This document shows, one piece after another, positions 24,170 through 33,203 of a stretch of DNA of 64,000 nt. Within the stretch, counting starts at the first letter, position 1. Every line of letters starts with the position of its first letter. Source of the DNA: Arcicella sp034931005 (GTDB lineage: Bacteria > Bacteroidota > Bacteroidia > Cytophagales > Spirosomataceae). The notes below the pieces were generated by a model that had not been told where the DNA came from, ran no database searches, and saw only the letters and a list, made by a program, of their open reading frames with translations. The translations under genes were made by a program, and so were the position numbers. The DNA lies in NCBI RefSeq assembly GCF_034931005.1, contig NZ_JAYGIN010000004.1, positions 124,001-188,000 on the forward strand, given 5' to 3'.

Positions 24170-24655
24170 ATGGCAGAAAGTTTATTTATTCCATCAACAA
24201 CCAGCAGACAAGAAATTTATGATAGTTTAGTTCCTCAAATCAAAGCTTTGACCGACGGTGAAAGCGATTTGACGGCTAATCTTGCCAATATATCCGCCGC
24301 ACTGAAAGAGGCTTTTGGGTTCTTTTGGGTCGGGTTTTATTTAAAAAAGGAAAATCAATTAGTTTTAGGCCCTTTTCAAGGACCAATTGCCTGTACCAGA
24401 ATTAACTTCAATAAAGGTGTTTGCGGACATTGTTACATGACCAAAGAAGTAGTAATTGTGCCAGACGTCGAGGCTTTTCCAGGGCATATTGCTTGTTCGT
24501 CAGCTTCAAAATCTGAAATAGTATTACCTGCTTTTGACAAAAATGGAGAAGTTTTTTTAATTCTTGATGTAGATTCTGACCAATTAAACGATTTCTCAAA
24601 AGTTGATGCCGAAGGGCTTATGAAAGTAATTCGGATTGTAGAGGGTTTGGTTTAA
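24170..24655 (+). CDS. msrC: Free methionine-(R)-sulfoxide reductase (GAF domain)
   Basis: 161 residues forming a single GAF domain of the fRMsr type. The cysteine spacing is diagnostic: Cys75 (GPIACTRI), Cys85 (KGVCGHC) and Cys109 (FPGHIACSS) are separated by 10 and 24 residues, the same spacing as the E. coli enzyme's Cys84, Cys94 and Cys118. SEIVLP follows as usual. It reduces free methionine R-sulfoxide with thioredoxin in the cytoplasm, protecting the methionine pool. An extra Cys88 is unusual. Last of the three same-strand genes after glpK; a repeat cluster ends the unit. Confidence 0.9.
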   Translation: MAESLFIPSTTSRQEIYDSLVPQIKALTDGESDLTANLANISAALKEAFGFFWVGFYLKKENQLVLGPFQGPIACTRINFNKGVCGHCYMTKEVVIVPDVEAFPGHIACSSASKSEIVLPAFDKNGEVFLILDVDSDQLNDFSKVDAEGLMKVIRIVEGLV

Positions 24656-24976
24656 AAGAAATATTATTTTTTGAATTGTAGAATTGTAGAGACAAGGCAC
24701 TGCCTTGTCTTTTGCACTGCCTTGTCTTTTGTGCACAATTGTAACCAAAATAAAAAGATAAGGTAGTGCCTTGTCTCTACCTCTATATCATATTCAAAAT
24801 CAAGACACCACCTTGTCTTTTTCTTTTATACACAATTATAACCAAAATAAAAAGACAAGGCAATGCCTTGTCTCTACCTCTATATCATATTCAAAATCAA
24901 GACACCACCTTGTCTTTTTATTTTATACACAATTGTAACCAAAATAAAAAGACAAGGCAGTGCCTTGTCTCTACCT
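24656..24976. repeat. GTAGAGACAAGGC REP element with 97-bp tandem duplication carrying the glpF tail
   Basis: The first palindromic element is 24686-24780 (arms GTAGAGACAAGGCACT and AGTGCCTTGTCTCTAC). It is followed by two further 97-base units. The 23-base string that encodes the end of glpF (starting CTCTATATCATATTC) occurs at 24781, 24878 and 24975, exactly 97 bases apart; only the third is in the gene. Each unit also has GACAAGGC/GCCTTGTC half-palindromes and an ACACAATTGTAACC linker. ORFs drawn across it (24766-25098) are artefacts. Confidence 0.88.
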
Positions 24977-25678
24977 CTATATCATATTCAAAATCAACGC
25001 TCCAACTGCCGCACCTGCAACAGGCCCAGCCACAGGAATCCATGAATAAGACCAATCTGATGAACCTTTTCCTGCAATTGGCAAGATGGCGTGCATAATT
25101 CGAGGGCCTAAATCACGGACTGGATTGATAGCATAACCCGTTGTGCCACCCAATGATAAACCTGCTGCCCATACCAAAATACCAACGACAAATGGCCCAA
25201 GACCTGTTTCGATTGAGCCAAACGAACCAAGAGCAATAATTAATAATGCCGTTGCCAAAAACTCAGATATAAAATTGGGGACTGCACTTCGCACGGCAGG
25301 AGCAGTACAATAACAAGCCAATTTCAAACCTTTATCTTCTGTAATTGCCCAATGTGGCAAATAATGTAGCCAAACCAAAGTTGAACCCAACATTGCACCC
25401 AATAATTGAGCCAAAATAAAACTTCCTGCATTACTCCAATCGCCTGATTTAATGGCTTCAGCTACCGTCACGGCAGGATTTAAGTGTGCCGCAGGACTGC
25501 CAAATTTTGTAGAAACAAAAATACCCATTGTTACAGCAAATGCCCAACCCGCCGTAATAACTATCCAGCCTCCGCCCTCTCCTTTTGACCCTTTGAGTAA
25601 TACGTTTGCAACAACGCCGTTACCGAGATAAATTAAAACTGCTGTTCCGACGAATTCGCCTAAAAATGTTGATGTCAT
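24977..25678 (-). CDS. glpF: MIP family glycerol facilitator / aquaglyceroporin
   Basis: 233 residues with six transmembrane segments and the two half-helix motifs: NPA at 67-69 (AAHLNPAVT) and a second NPV at 185-187 followed by Arg188-Asp189 (GYAINPVRDLGPR). The Asp after the second motif is the aquaglyceroporin hallmark. It passes glycerol across the inner membrane, supplying GlpK encoded 1.5 kb away on the other strand. The change from NPA to NPV in the second motif is uncommon. The stop codon is followed five bases later by the GTAG foot of a repeat, and the gene's last 23 bases have been duplicated twice downstream. Confidence 0.93.
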   Translation of the reverse strand: MTSTFLGEFVGTAVLIYLGNGVVANVLLKGSKGEGGGWIVITAGWAFAVTMGIFVSTKFGSPAAHLNPAVTVAEAIKSGDWSNAGSFILAQLLGAMLGSTLVWLHYLPHWAITEDKGLKLACYCTAPAVRSAVPNFISEFLATALLIIALGSFGSIETGLGPFVVGILVWAAGLSLGGTTGYAINPVRDLGPRIMHAILPIAGKGSSDWSYSWIPVAGPVAGAAVGALILNMI

Positions 25679-25814
25679 GTTTTAAATAATATGAATAGTT
25701 TTGTGGGAAGATTTAATTGTACAAATTAAAGGAAAATTTTGATAATTTCAGTAAAGAGATTTTTGCATTCATACCAGAACTTAAACTTAGCTTTCAGCAT
25801 TGCCTAAATATCCG

Positions 25815-25822
25815 TATTTTTG
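25815..25822 (+). promoter_or_regulatory. Candidate -7 box TATTTTTG upstream of ruvB
   Basis: A perfect TAnnTTTG match 79 bases before the ruvB start. The -33 TTG is not evident at proper spacing, so this is tentative. Confidence 0.3.
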
Positions 25823-25900
25823 GGTATTATAATGCTATTGGCTTTAGACACTAAGCACTAAGCAAAAACTTTAAAACATATAGCGAAAAGCTCATTCACC

Positions 25901-26926
25901 ATGCGAGAAGACTATTTGAAAGGCGATAACGAAACCCTTTCTTCCGTTGAAAAAGAAATTGAAAAAGCATTACGTCCATTATCATTTAATGATTTTGCAG
26001 GACAAGATAAAATATTAGAAAACCTAAAAGTCTTTGTAACGGCAGCACGCCAACGTGAAGAGGCTCTCGACCACGTACTGTTGCACGGCCCTCCAGGTTT
26101 AGGAAAAACCACTTTGTCTAATATCGTTGCCAATGAATTAAAGGCAAATATCAAAATTACGTCAGGGCCAGTGTTGGATAAACCTTCTGATTTGGCAGGA
26201 TTACTTACCAATCTTCAACCTCATGATGTGCTTTTTATTGACGAAATCCACCGATTGAACCCAATTGTTGAGGAATATTTGTATTCGGCAATGGAGGATT
26301 ATAAGATTGATATTCTATTGGATTCAGGGCCAAATGCACGCAGTGTACAAATTTCTTTAAACCCTTTTACGCTTATCGGAGCAACTACTCGTGCGGGAAT
26401 GCTTACCTCTCCGTTACGGGCGAGATTTGGGATTAATTGTCGTTTGGAATATTACGATGCTAAATTATTGACATCAATCGTAAAGCGTTCTTGTGAAATC
26501 TTGAACACGCCAATCGACGATGCAGGAGCTTATGAAATAGCCCGAAGAAGTAGAGGTACACCCCGTATTGCCAACAATTTATTAAGAAGAACTCGTGATT
26601 TTGCCCAAGTGAAAGGAGATGGACGAATTACTGTAGAAATTGCAGAAATGGCTCTTTTGGCATTGGATGTTGATAAAAATGGTTTGGATGAAATGGATAT
26701 TCGTATCTTAACGACCATCGTTGAGAAGTTCAAAGGTGGCCCAGTTGGACTTTCAACTATTGCCACTGCTTGTGGCGAAGAAGCTGAAACGATTGAAGAA
26801 GTTTACGAACCGTTTTTGATTCAAGAAGGATTTTTGAAGCGTACTTCTCGTGGACGTGAAGCCACCGAAAGAGCTTATGTTCATTTGGGAGTTGTTCCAA
26901 AATATCGAGCAGGAGAGTTGTTTTAA
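25901..26926 (+). CDS. ruvB: Holliday junction branch migration ATPase RuvB
   Basis: 341 residues. It opens with the RuvB-specific LRPLSFNDFAGQDKILENLK. Walker A GPPGLGKTT is at 63-71, Walker B is DVLFIDEIHRL, the sensor-1 region has IGATTRAGMLTSPLRARFG, and the C-terminal winged helix includes GGPVGLSTIATACGEEAETI. As a hexamer with RuvA it drives branch migration of Holliday junctions. ruvA and ruvC are not adjacent. A long perfect hairpin follows. Confidence 0.98.
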   Translation: MREDYLKGDNETLSSVEKEIEKALRPLSFNDFAGQDKILENLKVFVTAARQREEALDHVLLHGPPGLGKTTLSNIVANELKANIKITSGPVLDKPSDLAGLLTNLQPHDVLFIDEIHRLNPIVEEYLYSAMEDYKIDILLDSGPNARSVQISLNPFTLIGATTRAGMLTSPLRARFGINCRLEYYDAKLLTSIVKRSCEILNTPIDDAGAYEIARRSRGTPRIANNLLRRTRDFAQVKGDGRITVEIAEMALLALDVDKNGLDEMDIRILTTIVEKFKGGPVGLSTIATACGEEAETIEEVYEPFLIQEGFLKRTSRGREATERAYVHLGVVPKYRAGELF

Positions 26927-26928
26927 CT

Positions 26929-26980
26929 ATTTTGATGTTAGTTTTTCGAGCATAGGATGCCGAAAAACTAACATCAAAAT
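26929..26980. terminator. 20-bp perfect hairpin after ruvB
   Basis: ATTTTGATGTTAGTTTTTCG (26929-26948) and its exact complement at 26961-26980, with a 12-base loop. It can be a ruvB terminator or a REP-type palindrome. Confidence 0.7.
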
Positions 26981-27082
26981 AATGAAAAGTCTGATAAATA
27001 TATCTGGTAATTCCACAAAATGTAAAGATTGGGAGTAAGCACTTTTCCAGTTTTCTAATTACCAATAACTAATCACCTTTAC

Positions 27083-30000
27083 TTAATTACCACCTACCAA
27101 AAATGGCATAACTTTCACCGAATTTTCGGTAACAACTCTAATGAAATATCTTCCTTGAATTTGTTTAGTTACATCAAAATCAGTGGTATAGATTCCATTT
27201 TCTCTGACTAAATTTTTACTTGCCAAAGTCATTCCAAATATATTAACGATTTCTGCTTGTACATTTTGCGGACGCTCAGCGGTACGATATTCAACTCTTA
27301 TTTTTTCCGTTGCGGGATTCGGGAATATTTTAGCGGTTTCTTCTGAAACGATTTCTTCTTCAACCGCAGTAATAGTTAAAGTATAACCATTTGAAAATGC
27401 CTCACAACCATTTGAATCACTTGCTTTTACAGTATAAAGTCCTGATTTTGTGGGCACTATACTATTTTGTGTTGCTCCTGCTACTACAATTCCATCAACG
27501 TACCATGTAGGATTGGTACCAGATGGAATATTTAAAGTACTTCCATTCCATGTAATCAAGGGAGTAACAGGCGTAATAATACTGGCAACGACTGGTGTAG
27601 AAGTGGTGTTGCAAAGCCCATTTTCTGTAACCTTTACTGTATAGGCTCCTGCTGAGCTAACTTTAATAATTGCTGAAGTTTCGCCAGTAACTGCCACGCC
27701 ATCTTTTATCCACTGATAGGTATAATTTGTTCCAGAGCTGGCAGTCAAATCTTTGGTTAAATCCTTGCAAATCACCAATTTATCGGCTGGGCTTACACTT
27801 ACTTTGGGAGAAGTTTGAGTTGTAATAGGTACTTCTGCACGTACACTTGGGCAACCCAATGATTTTACTTTCATATCATACGTATAATAATATCCCGTTT
27901 TGATTAAACTCGTTACGCCATTACTACTAAATAATGCCCCTGTGATAGTCATTACATTAGGAATTGTAAAGGGATAACCTTTTATATCAACTCCCCCAAT
28001 CGTTGTTCCTGCGTTGAGGTTGCTTCTATAAATACTTGCTCCGTCGGTACATTCTTGGGTCAATTTATACGTTCCTGCTGCTGGAATTGATAAGTTTAGG
28101 GGTAATACAATTCCTTGGTCGGTGGCATCATCAATTAATTGGCTATTAGTTCGGGTTTGATTTGCCGTAGTTCTGGTCGCATCAACTTTTAAAGTAACAG
28201 AAGAAATTGGCGTTAAATCAGAAACTCTACTAATGGTGAAAGTTATTGTTCCAGCAGTTCCAATATATACTCTTGCACTTTCAATCACTAATGGAGCTTG
28301 TGTTATAATAACTGGTTCTGGTCCAAAATTCTCATAATAACTACCTCCGCCCAAAGCGTATTTATCTTTATAACCAATTGAGCCTGAGAAATCATTTAAT
28401 CCTGCAAAAACTTTCGTAGTATTGGTTGGTAAGATAAATGAACCTGTATTTCCTGTAAAAATAAGATTTCCACCTGTCAACGCATCATACCACAAAACAG
28501 AACTTGTTTCGCTTGATTTTACGTTCAAAGCAGTGGCTCCTTCACATACAACGGCTAAAGCTGAAGTAGGTGCAGCAGTAGCCACAACTTGACGAACTAT
28601 GGTTTTTATGTTGTTCGTTTGGTCTTGGTCGTTAGCAAAGTTAATCGAAATATCAAAAGTATAAGTAGTGCTTGGAAGTGCATTAAAAGTACCTTCTAAT
28701 GGCAAAACATCTTCTGCAAAAGGCGTTAGCGAACCCTTATAAATACCTGTTAATGTAGCAATTACGCCTGTTTTATCAGAAACCTTAACAGATACGGGGA
28801 TGTTTTGTTGAACAGCATTTCCCATATTTTTCAACGCTACGGTAACTGTTCTGGCTGAGGTTGAACAAAAAGATGCTACATCGGGGCTTACTAAACCCGA
28901 CACGCTCAAATCTACTTCTGGACGAACAAACTGAATCGGAAAATCTTTGGTTATTCCTCTGCTATAAGTGCCACAACTTTTAACCACATCACCTACATTT
29001 TCAACAGATACAACCCGCATCAAGGTGTTATTGCCTGCTAATAAACCAGTGGGAGCTTTGAAGGTGGTTGTGTAATTTAACCCTAAAAAATCTAACGAAG
29101 TCGCCACTTTTTCAGTAGTTTCATCAAATGTACCATCTAAATTCCAGTCAATATATACATTAGTAGTTTTGGCAACATTGGACTTCATCGTAATATCTAA
29201 AGCCAATGCTTGACCCGACGAAACTTTAAACGCACTACTTGCACCTGCCAATTTTACACTTTCAATATTATCTTGAGTAGTAGTTGCGGTAGAAGCACAA
29301 TAGTCTTTTCCACCAATGCCACTGATAATCAAACCATAGTCTTGTGTCGTATTTTTCAACGTTCCTTTATGGCTAATTGTTAAAGTATAAGTTTTTCCTG
29401 GAACTGCGTCAGGAATTAAAATTTGTTCAACATTATCCCGAATATTATCTCCACGAGTGGCTAAATCATCAGGTTTGTCAGGGTTGAGAATAAAAGGTAA
29501 AAATGTATTTGTGCCGTCTGATATTTTTATGTCTAAATCATTTATCAATTTAGGAGTACGATTATTCAAATTTGCTGTTGTAGAAGCGAATACAGTTGCT
29601 TCTGGGTCAGTCCAGCAAATGGTTGCGGTCAAAGCCCCCTTTCCAGATGCAGTAATATTCTGAATAAAGTTACCTCCACTCTGTAAAGTTCTTTCTGTTA
29701 AAGAATTAGTTTTATCGGTATTTAAAATCACAGAAGCCGCTTTTTCCATATTTAAAAGTCCCCAACCATAAATATAATCTGGTCCTACATTTCCTGCATC
29801 TTGTGCGGTATGAAGCACCAAACCTTTCAAAGTAGAAGAACGCATCAATTGTCCGTCATTTTGCTTTGAATATGCCTCTTGTAATAAAAGGATACTACCT
29901 GACGCTTGTGGAGACGACATTGAAGTTCCACTAAAAATTGTATAGGCCGAATTGGAAGTATTGGAAGTAGAGAAAAGATTGACACCCACCGCCACAATGT

Positions 30001-31042
30001 CGGGTTTGATACGCCCATCATCCGTTGGGCCCCAACTACTAAAACTTGAAATTTTAATATCTGATGCTTGTGCAGGAACAACACCACCCGTTCCAGAAAC
30101 AGCCCCTACCGTCAGAATATTTTTGGCAGTGGAAGTGGTCGATAAAATATCGTAGCTATCATTTTTACTTCTTACTACATTACTTGAATCTCTGGTAGAA
30201 GTGCCCAAGAAATAATAAGCACCATCGCCAGGACCAGTTTCATCACGGTTATTTCCTGCTGATTTTACGATAAGATAAAACGGTGCGGCATTAGCAATTT
30301 TATCCCAAGATTGTGTATTTTCATCATAAAAACCAAATTTGTAGTCTTCTGTTTGGCTTACACTTGGGTTTCCGTACCATGCCCACCGATTAATGGTTGT
30401 ATTATAAACCCAACCTGCCTGAAAACCATAAGAGTGGTTTGATACTGCCAAGTCTTTCGCTGCCGTTGTCATTTCGGTTACATCGTTATTGAAATCCCAA
30501 GCTTTCAAATTAGCCCCAAATGACATTCCTTTTGCTTGTGCTGATACACCTGCCGCAATCATTGTACCTGCTACGTGTGTGGCGTGTATGTTTGATGCAG
30601 AAGCATTATCTTGTTGAGCGACTCTTGTGCCAAACTCTTGGTGAGTACCCAAAACACCACCACCGTCCCAAACACCCAATCTATTTTTCACGGCATCACT
30701 ATTGCCATTCAAAGATAAACCCAAAGAACCACCTGAGTACAGTTGATTTGTACGGGTAGTTCCTGCGGCATTGGCGTTGCTTTCGGTGGTTAAATATAAT
30801 GGGTGACCTGCATCGTCTATTCCTTGCAAACGAAAAACCCTTCCATTTCCTAAATCCCCTTGTAATTGCCATCCTTTTTGGATAGCCATTTTGAGGGCTT
30901 TATTATAATTTTCGGTATGTTGCTTGGCAATTTCCTCTGACAAAATGTCTATTTTTTTCTTTTGAGAAACATTATAAAGGTCTTTTTGAGCAAAAGAACT
31001 AATGGAAATTGAGAGAAAAAAGATTGATAATAATAGTCTCAT
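27083..31042 (-). CDS. Large secreted S8 subtilase with GEVED/CARDB/Ig domains and type IX sorting tail
   Basis: 1319 residues. Signal peptide 1-18 (ISSFAQ), propeptide to about 100, then the S8 domain with Asp126 (GVWDGGG), His153 (HATHVAGT) and Ser374 (SGTSMSSP), plus the oxyanion region VKSAGNN. Next come a jelly-roll/P-like stretch, a GEVED domain (about 600-700, with YIDWNLDGTFDETTEK), CARDB/Ig-like segments and two Ig-like repeats ending near 1220. The C-terminus (AKIFPNPATEKIRVEYRTAE ... GRYFIRVVTENSVKVMPFLVG) is a type IX sorting domain. It is a surface or secreted endopeptidase. The catalytic His motif HATHVAG differs slightly from the usual HGTHVAG. Confidence 0.92.
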   Translation of the reverse strand: MRLLLSIFFLSISISSFAQKDLYNVSQKKKIDILSEEIAKQHTENYNKALKMAIQKGWQLQGDLGNGRVFRLQGIDDAGHPLYLTTESNANAAGTTRTNQLYSGGSLGLSLNGNSDAVKNRLGVWDGGGVLGTHQEFGTRVAQQDNASASNIHATHVAGTMIAAGVSAQAKGMSFGANLKAWDFNNDVTEMTTAAKDLAVSNHSYGFQAGWVYNTTINRWAWYGNPSVSQTEDYKFGFYDENTQSWDKIANAAPFYLIVKSAGNNRDETGPGDGAYYFLGTSTRDSSNVVRSKNDSYDILSTTSTAKNILTVGAVSGTGGVVPAQASDIKISSFSSWGPTDDGRIKPDIVAVGVNLFSTSNTSNSAYTIFSGTSMSSPQASGSILLLQEAYSKQNDGQLMRSSTLKGLVLHTAQDAGNVGPDYIYGWGLLNMEKAASVILNTDKTNSLTERTLQSGGNFIQNITASGKGALTATICWTDPEATVFASTTANLNNRTPKLINDLDIKISDGTNTFLPFILNPDKPDDLATRGDNIRDNVEQILIPDAVPGKTYTLTISHKGTLKNTTQDYGLIISGIGGKDYCASTATTTQDNIESVKLAGASSAFKVSSGQALALDITMKSNVAKTTNVYIDWNLDGTFDETTEKVATSLDFLGLNYTTTFKAPTGLLAGNNTLMRVVSVENVGDVVKSCGTYSRGITKDFPIQFVRPEVDLSVSGLVSPDVASFCSTSARTVTVALKNMGNAVQQNIPVSVKVSDKTGVIATLTGIYKGSLTPFAEDVLPLEGTFNALPSTTYTFDISINFANDQDQTNNIKTIVRQVVATAAPTSALAVVCEGATALNVKSSETSSVLWYDALTGGNLIFTGNTGSFILPTNTTKVFAGLNDFSGSIGYKDKYALGGGSYYENFGPEPVIITQAPLVIESARVYIGTAGTITFTISRVSDLTPISSVTLKVDATRTTANQTRTNSQLIDDATDQGIVLPLNLSIPAAGTYKLTQECTDGASIYRSNLNAGTTIGGVDIKGYPFTIPNVMTITGALFSSNGVTSLIKTGYYYTYDMKVKSLGCPSVRAEVPITTQTSPKVSVSPADKLVICKDLTKDLTASSGTNYTYQWIKDGVAVTGETSAIIKVSSAGAYTVKVTENGLCNTTSTPVVASIITPVTPLITWNGSTLNIPSGTNPTWYVDGIVVAGATQNSIVPTKSGLYTVKASDSNGCEAFSNGYTLTITAVEEEIVSEETAKIFPNPATEKIRVEYRTAERPQNVQAEIVNIFGMTLASKNLVRENGIYTTDFDVTKQIQGRYFIRVVTENSVKVMPFLVGGN

Positions 31043-31268
31043 AATTTTTTAAGTTTGCTGAAAATTAGGGATATAAATTAATGGAAATTTAGGAGGGAAA
31101 CACCTACGTGTTTAAAGGATTTGTGTATCAATTAGGTAATCATATATTTAATCAAGTTGTTATGCAACAAAAAAACTGCTGCCTAAACCCCAATCCTTAC
31201 TTTTAACCTTATCAATATCATACATAGAAGACATGAAATTGAGGTGAAATGTTGCCTAATGAAATAAA

Positions 31269-31298
31269 AAAAGTCATAACATTATTGCTATGACTTTT
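31269..31298. terminator. Terminator downstream of M28 peptidase
   Basis: AAAAGTCATA (31269-31278) and TATGACTTTT (31289-31298), 10-bp perfect stem, just past the minus-strand stop at 31323. Confidence 0.8.
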
Positions 31299-31322
31299 AT
31301 ATTGATTTCTGAGTCACTGTAT

Positions 31323-32816
31323 TTATTCTGAATCTCCCCATTTCCATTCATGCCCAAGTTCTAATTCTTTTCTTAGATTTTGCTTAATGAAAAAGTCTCT
31401 GGTTGAATAAAAGTCTAATTTCTTGGCAGGAATTTGGTCTGCATTTGCTAAAGCGTAAAGCATCATTGCTGTATAGCGAACGGTATTAACCATTTCATCT
31501 TTTTTCACCAAATCAAAGCGGTCACAATTGGCGTGATAACAGCCCAATGCTTCTGGAGCAATGCCTCCAATGGGTGATGCCGTCGGGATTCCTTCCAGCA
31601 TAAACGTCTGATGGTCAGAATGTAAGCCTGCTTGATTGATGATATTATTTTTATAAGTTGGTTCAACTTTCTTGATTAACTCACCCATTTTGGTAAACAG
31701 CGGCACCATTTCTTCACGACCTGCGGTGTTGAATCCGTTGGCATTATTTGCCATGTCAAGATTCATCATGAAGACTACTTTTTCCAATGAATTATTCCTT
31801 TTGCTTCGTTCTATCATTGCTTTTGACCCTAAAAGTCCTTCTTCTTCGCCCATAAACATTACAAATTCAACGGTACGTTTTGGTTTCAGATTTAGGGCTT
31901 TGAAAGTACGAGCAATGTCCAAAATTGAAAAAGAACCAATGCCATTATCGATTGCTCCGTGAGCTAAATCCCAAGAATCAAGATGTCCACCAATTACAAT
32001 TTTCTCATCACGATATTTTTTACTATCACCTTTAATGGTTGCTACGACATTTCGAGATTTTATCATTCTGCTAAAATTCTTCATGTCAATCATTGCCAAC
32101 AGGTTTGGCTCTTGACTTTGCCATGCCCGAATTTGCATTCCACTTTCAAGCGAGATACACACGGCAGGAATGGCAATTAATCCGCCCGTAACCGAAGCCG
32201 TACCTGTTAGTAAAACATTACCTTTTACGGTATTCACGAAAATAACACCAATTGCTCCGTATTCTATTGCTAAGGCTGTTTTTTCGGAACGATGTAAGTT
32301 TCGAGTTCCCTTAATGGGTGGTAAAAGTCCGATATTGACTAAGGCAATTTTACCCGTTAATTTATTTTTAACTGCTTGAAAATCTGGTTCAAGACCATTG
32401 CCAACATCTACAATTTCAGCCGAAGTCTTAGCTTCTACGGGTGTCATTGCCAAAGCAACTACTTCTACGTCTTGAAAATTATCACTTTTACGAGGAGCAA
32501 TTGCTAAAGTAACCGTATCACGTGACCAAGCTTCTACTTGAAAAGGTTGATATTTAACGTCTTTAAAACCATACGATTTCAATAAGTTAAAAGAGTATTC
32601 TTCTGCTTTTTTGCCATTGGCACTTCCCGTTAAACGATGCCCAATTGTTTTACAGGCATCTCCGAGTGTTTCGTAGGCACGGCTATTAGCCAATACCTCA
32701 TCATTGATGCGATGAAACATTTCGATTAGTTCATCATCTTCACTTTGAGAAGGTAAATAAGCAGCAGTGGAGGTAAGGAGAATTAGGACAAAAAATCCGT
32801 AAATTTTCACTTTCAT
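31323..32816 (-). CDS. Secreted M28 family zinc peptidase with PA domain
   Basis: 497 residues. N-terminal signal peptide (1-19, TSTAAYL). The PA insertion domain lies at about 130-245 (IVDVGNG ... GKIALVNIG). The M28 catalytic core has the two-zinc ligand set in order: His in GGHLDSWD, Asp in GAIDNGIG, Glu-Glu in MGEEEGLLGS, Asp in MNLDMANN and His in LHSDHQTF. It is an aminopeptidase or carboxypeptidase-type exopeptidase of the plasma glutamate carboxypeptidase (PGCP) group by overall layout. It is transcribed in the same direction as the large subtilase but has its own terminator. It probably finishes extracellular peptide breakdown. Confidence 0.92.
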   Translation of the reverse strand: MKVKIYGFFVLILLTSTAAYLPSQSEDDELIEMFHRINDEVLANSRAYETLGDACKTIGHRLTGSANGKKAEEYSFNLLKSYGFKDVKYQPFQVEAWSRDTVTLAIAPRKSDNFQDVEVVALAMTPVEAKTSAEIVDVGNGLEPDFQAVKNKLTGKIALVNIGLLPPIKGTRNLHRSEKTALAIEYGAIGVIFVNTVKGNVLLTGTASVTGGLIAIPAVCISLESGMQIRAWQSQEPNLLAMIDMKNFSRMIKSRNVVATIKGDSKKYRDEKIVIGGHLDSWDLAHGAIDNGIGSFSILDIARTFKALNLKPKRTVEFVMFMGEEEGLLGSKAMIERSKRNNSLEKVVFMMNLDMANNANGFNTAGREEMVPLFTKMGELIKKVEPTYKNNIINQAGLHSDHQTFMLEGIPTASPIGGIAPEALGCYHANCDRFDLVKKDEMVNTVRYTAMMLYALANADQIPAKKLDFYSTRDFFIKQNLRKELELGHEWKWGDSE

Positions 32817-33031
32817 TTTCTATGGTTCTGGGAGTAAGAAATATTCTCGAAATTTACGAAAAAACTTCATATTTAGATGTAGGGTATTGAAATAAAAGAA
32901 TAAGCGGTAATATGTTAGTGATTGGGTATAGGGTTTAATAATTAGTATGGGAACTTGCTATTAATCAAGCTATTGTAACATAACTAAATTATTGAGGAGA
33001 ATTTGGGAGGAGAGTTTCAAGTTGTATCTCC

Positions 33032-33102
33032 GAAGTATTAAGTCTAAAAAAACAAAAGCCTTTCTGCGAAAACAGAAAAGCTTTTGAAACGCTTAATACT
33101 TC
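33032..33102. terminator. Large two-part hairpin downstream of the oxidoreductase tail relic
   Basis: Outer stem GAAGTATTAAG/CTTAATACTTC (33032-33042 with 33092-33102) encloses an inner AAAAGCCTTTCTG/CAGAAAAGCTTTT stem. It is placed after the duplicated tail, as if it were the original terminator. Confidence 0.7.
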
Positions 33103-33114
33103 ATACGCTACATA

Positions 33115-33189
33115 TCAACCTAATTTCCAACCATCACGATATTGGCGACTTGCAAATTGGTTGGCAAAGTCAAAATTAGTAATTTTCAT
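33115..33189 (-). pseudogene. Relic of a second Gfo/Idh/MocA gene: last 24 codons only
   Basis: The reverse strand from 33189 reads MKITNFDFANQFASRQYRDG then WKLG and a stop. It closely follows the last 23 codons of the intact gene next door (MKITNFDEANQFVKREYREG then WNL), with about 16 identical residues. No upstream homologous sequence remains. It is the tail left by a deletion between tandem paralogues, or a partial duplication that has since diverged. Confidence 0.8.
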
Positions 33190-33203
33190 TAACTCACCAT
33201 TAT

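Larger units (their letters stand above)
32817..33203. other. Gap between the M28 peptidase and the Gfo/Idh/MocA gene
   Basis: Apart from the large hairpin (33032-33102) and the gene-tail relic (33115-33189), it is AT-rich promoter DNA for the M28 gene. Confidence 0.5.

Noticed and set aside
24766..25098. Plus-strand ORFs with LYLYIIFKIKTPPCL repeats
   Set aside because: Products of the 97-bp tandem duplication and antisense of glpF.
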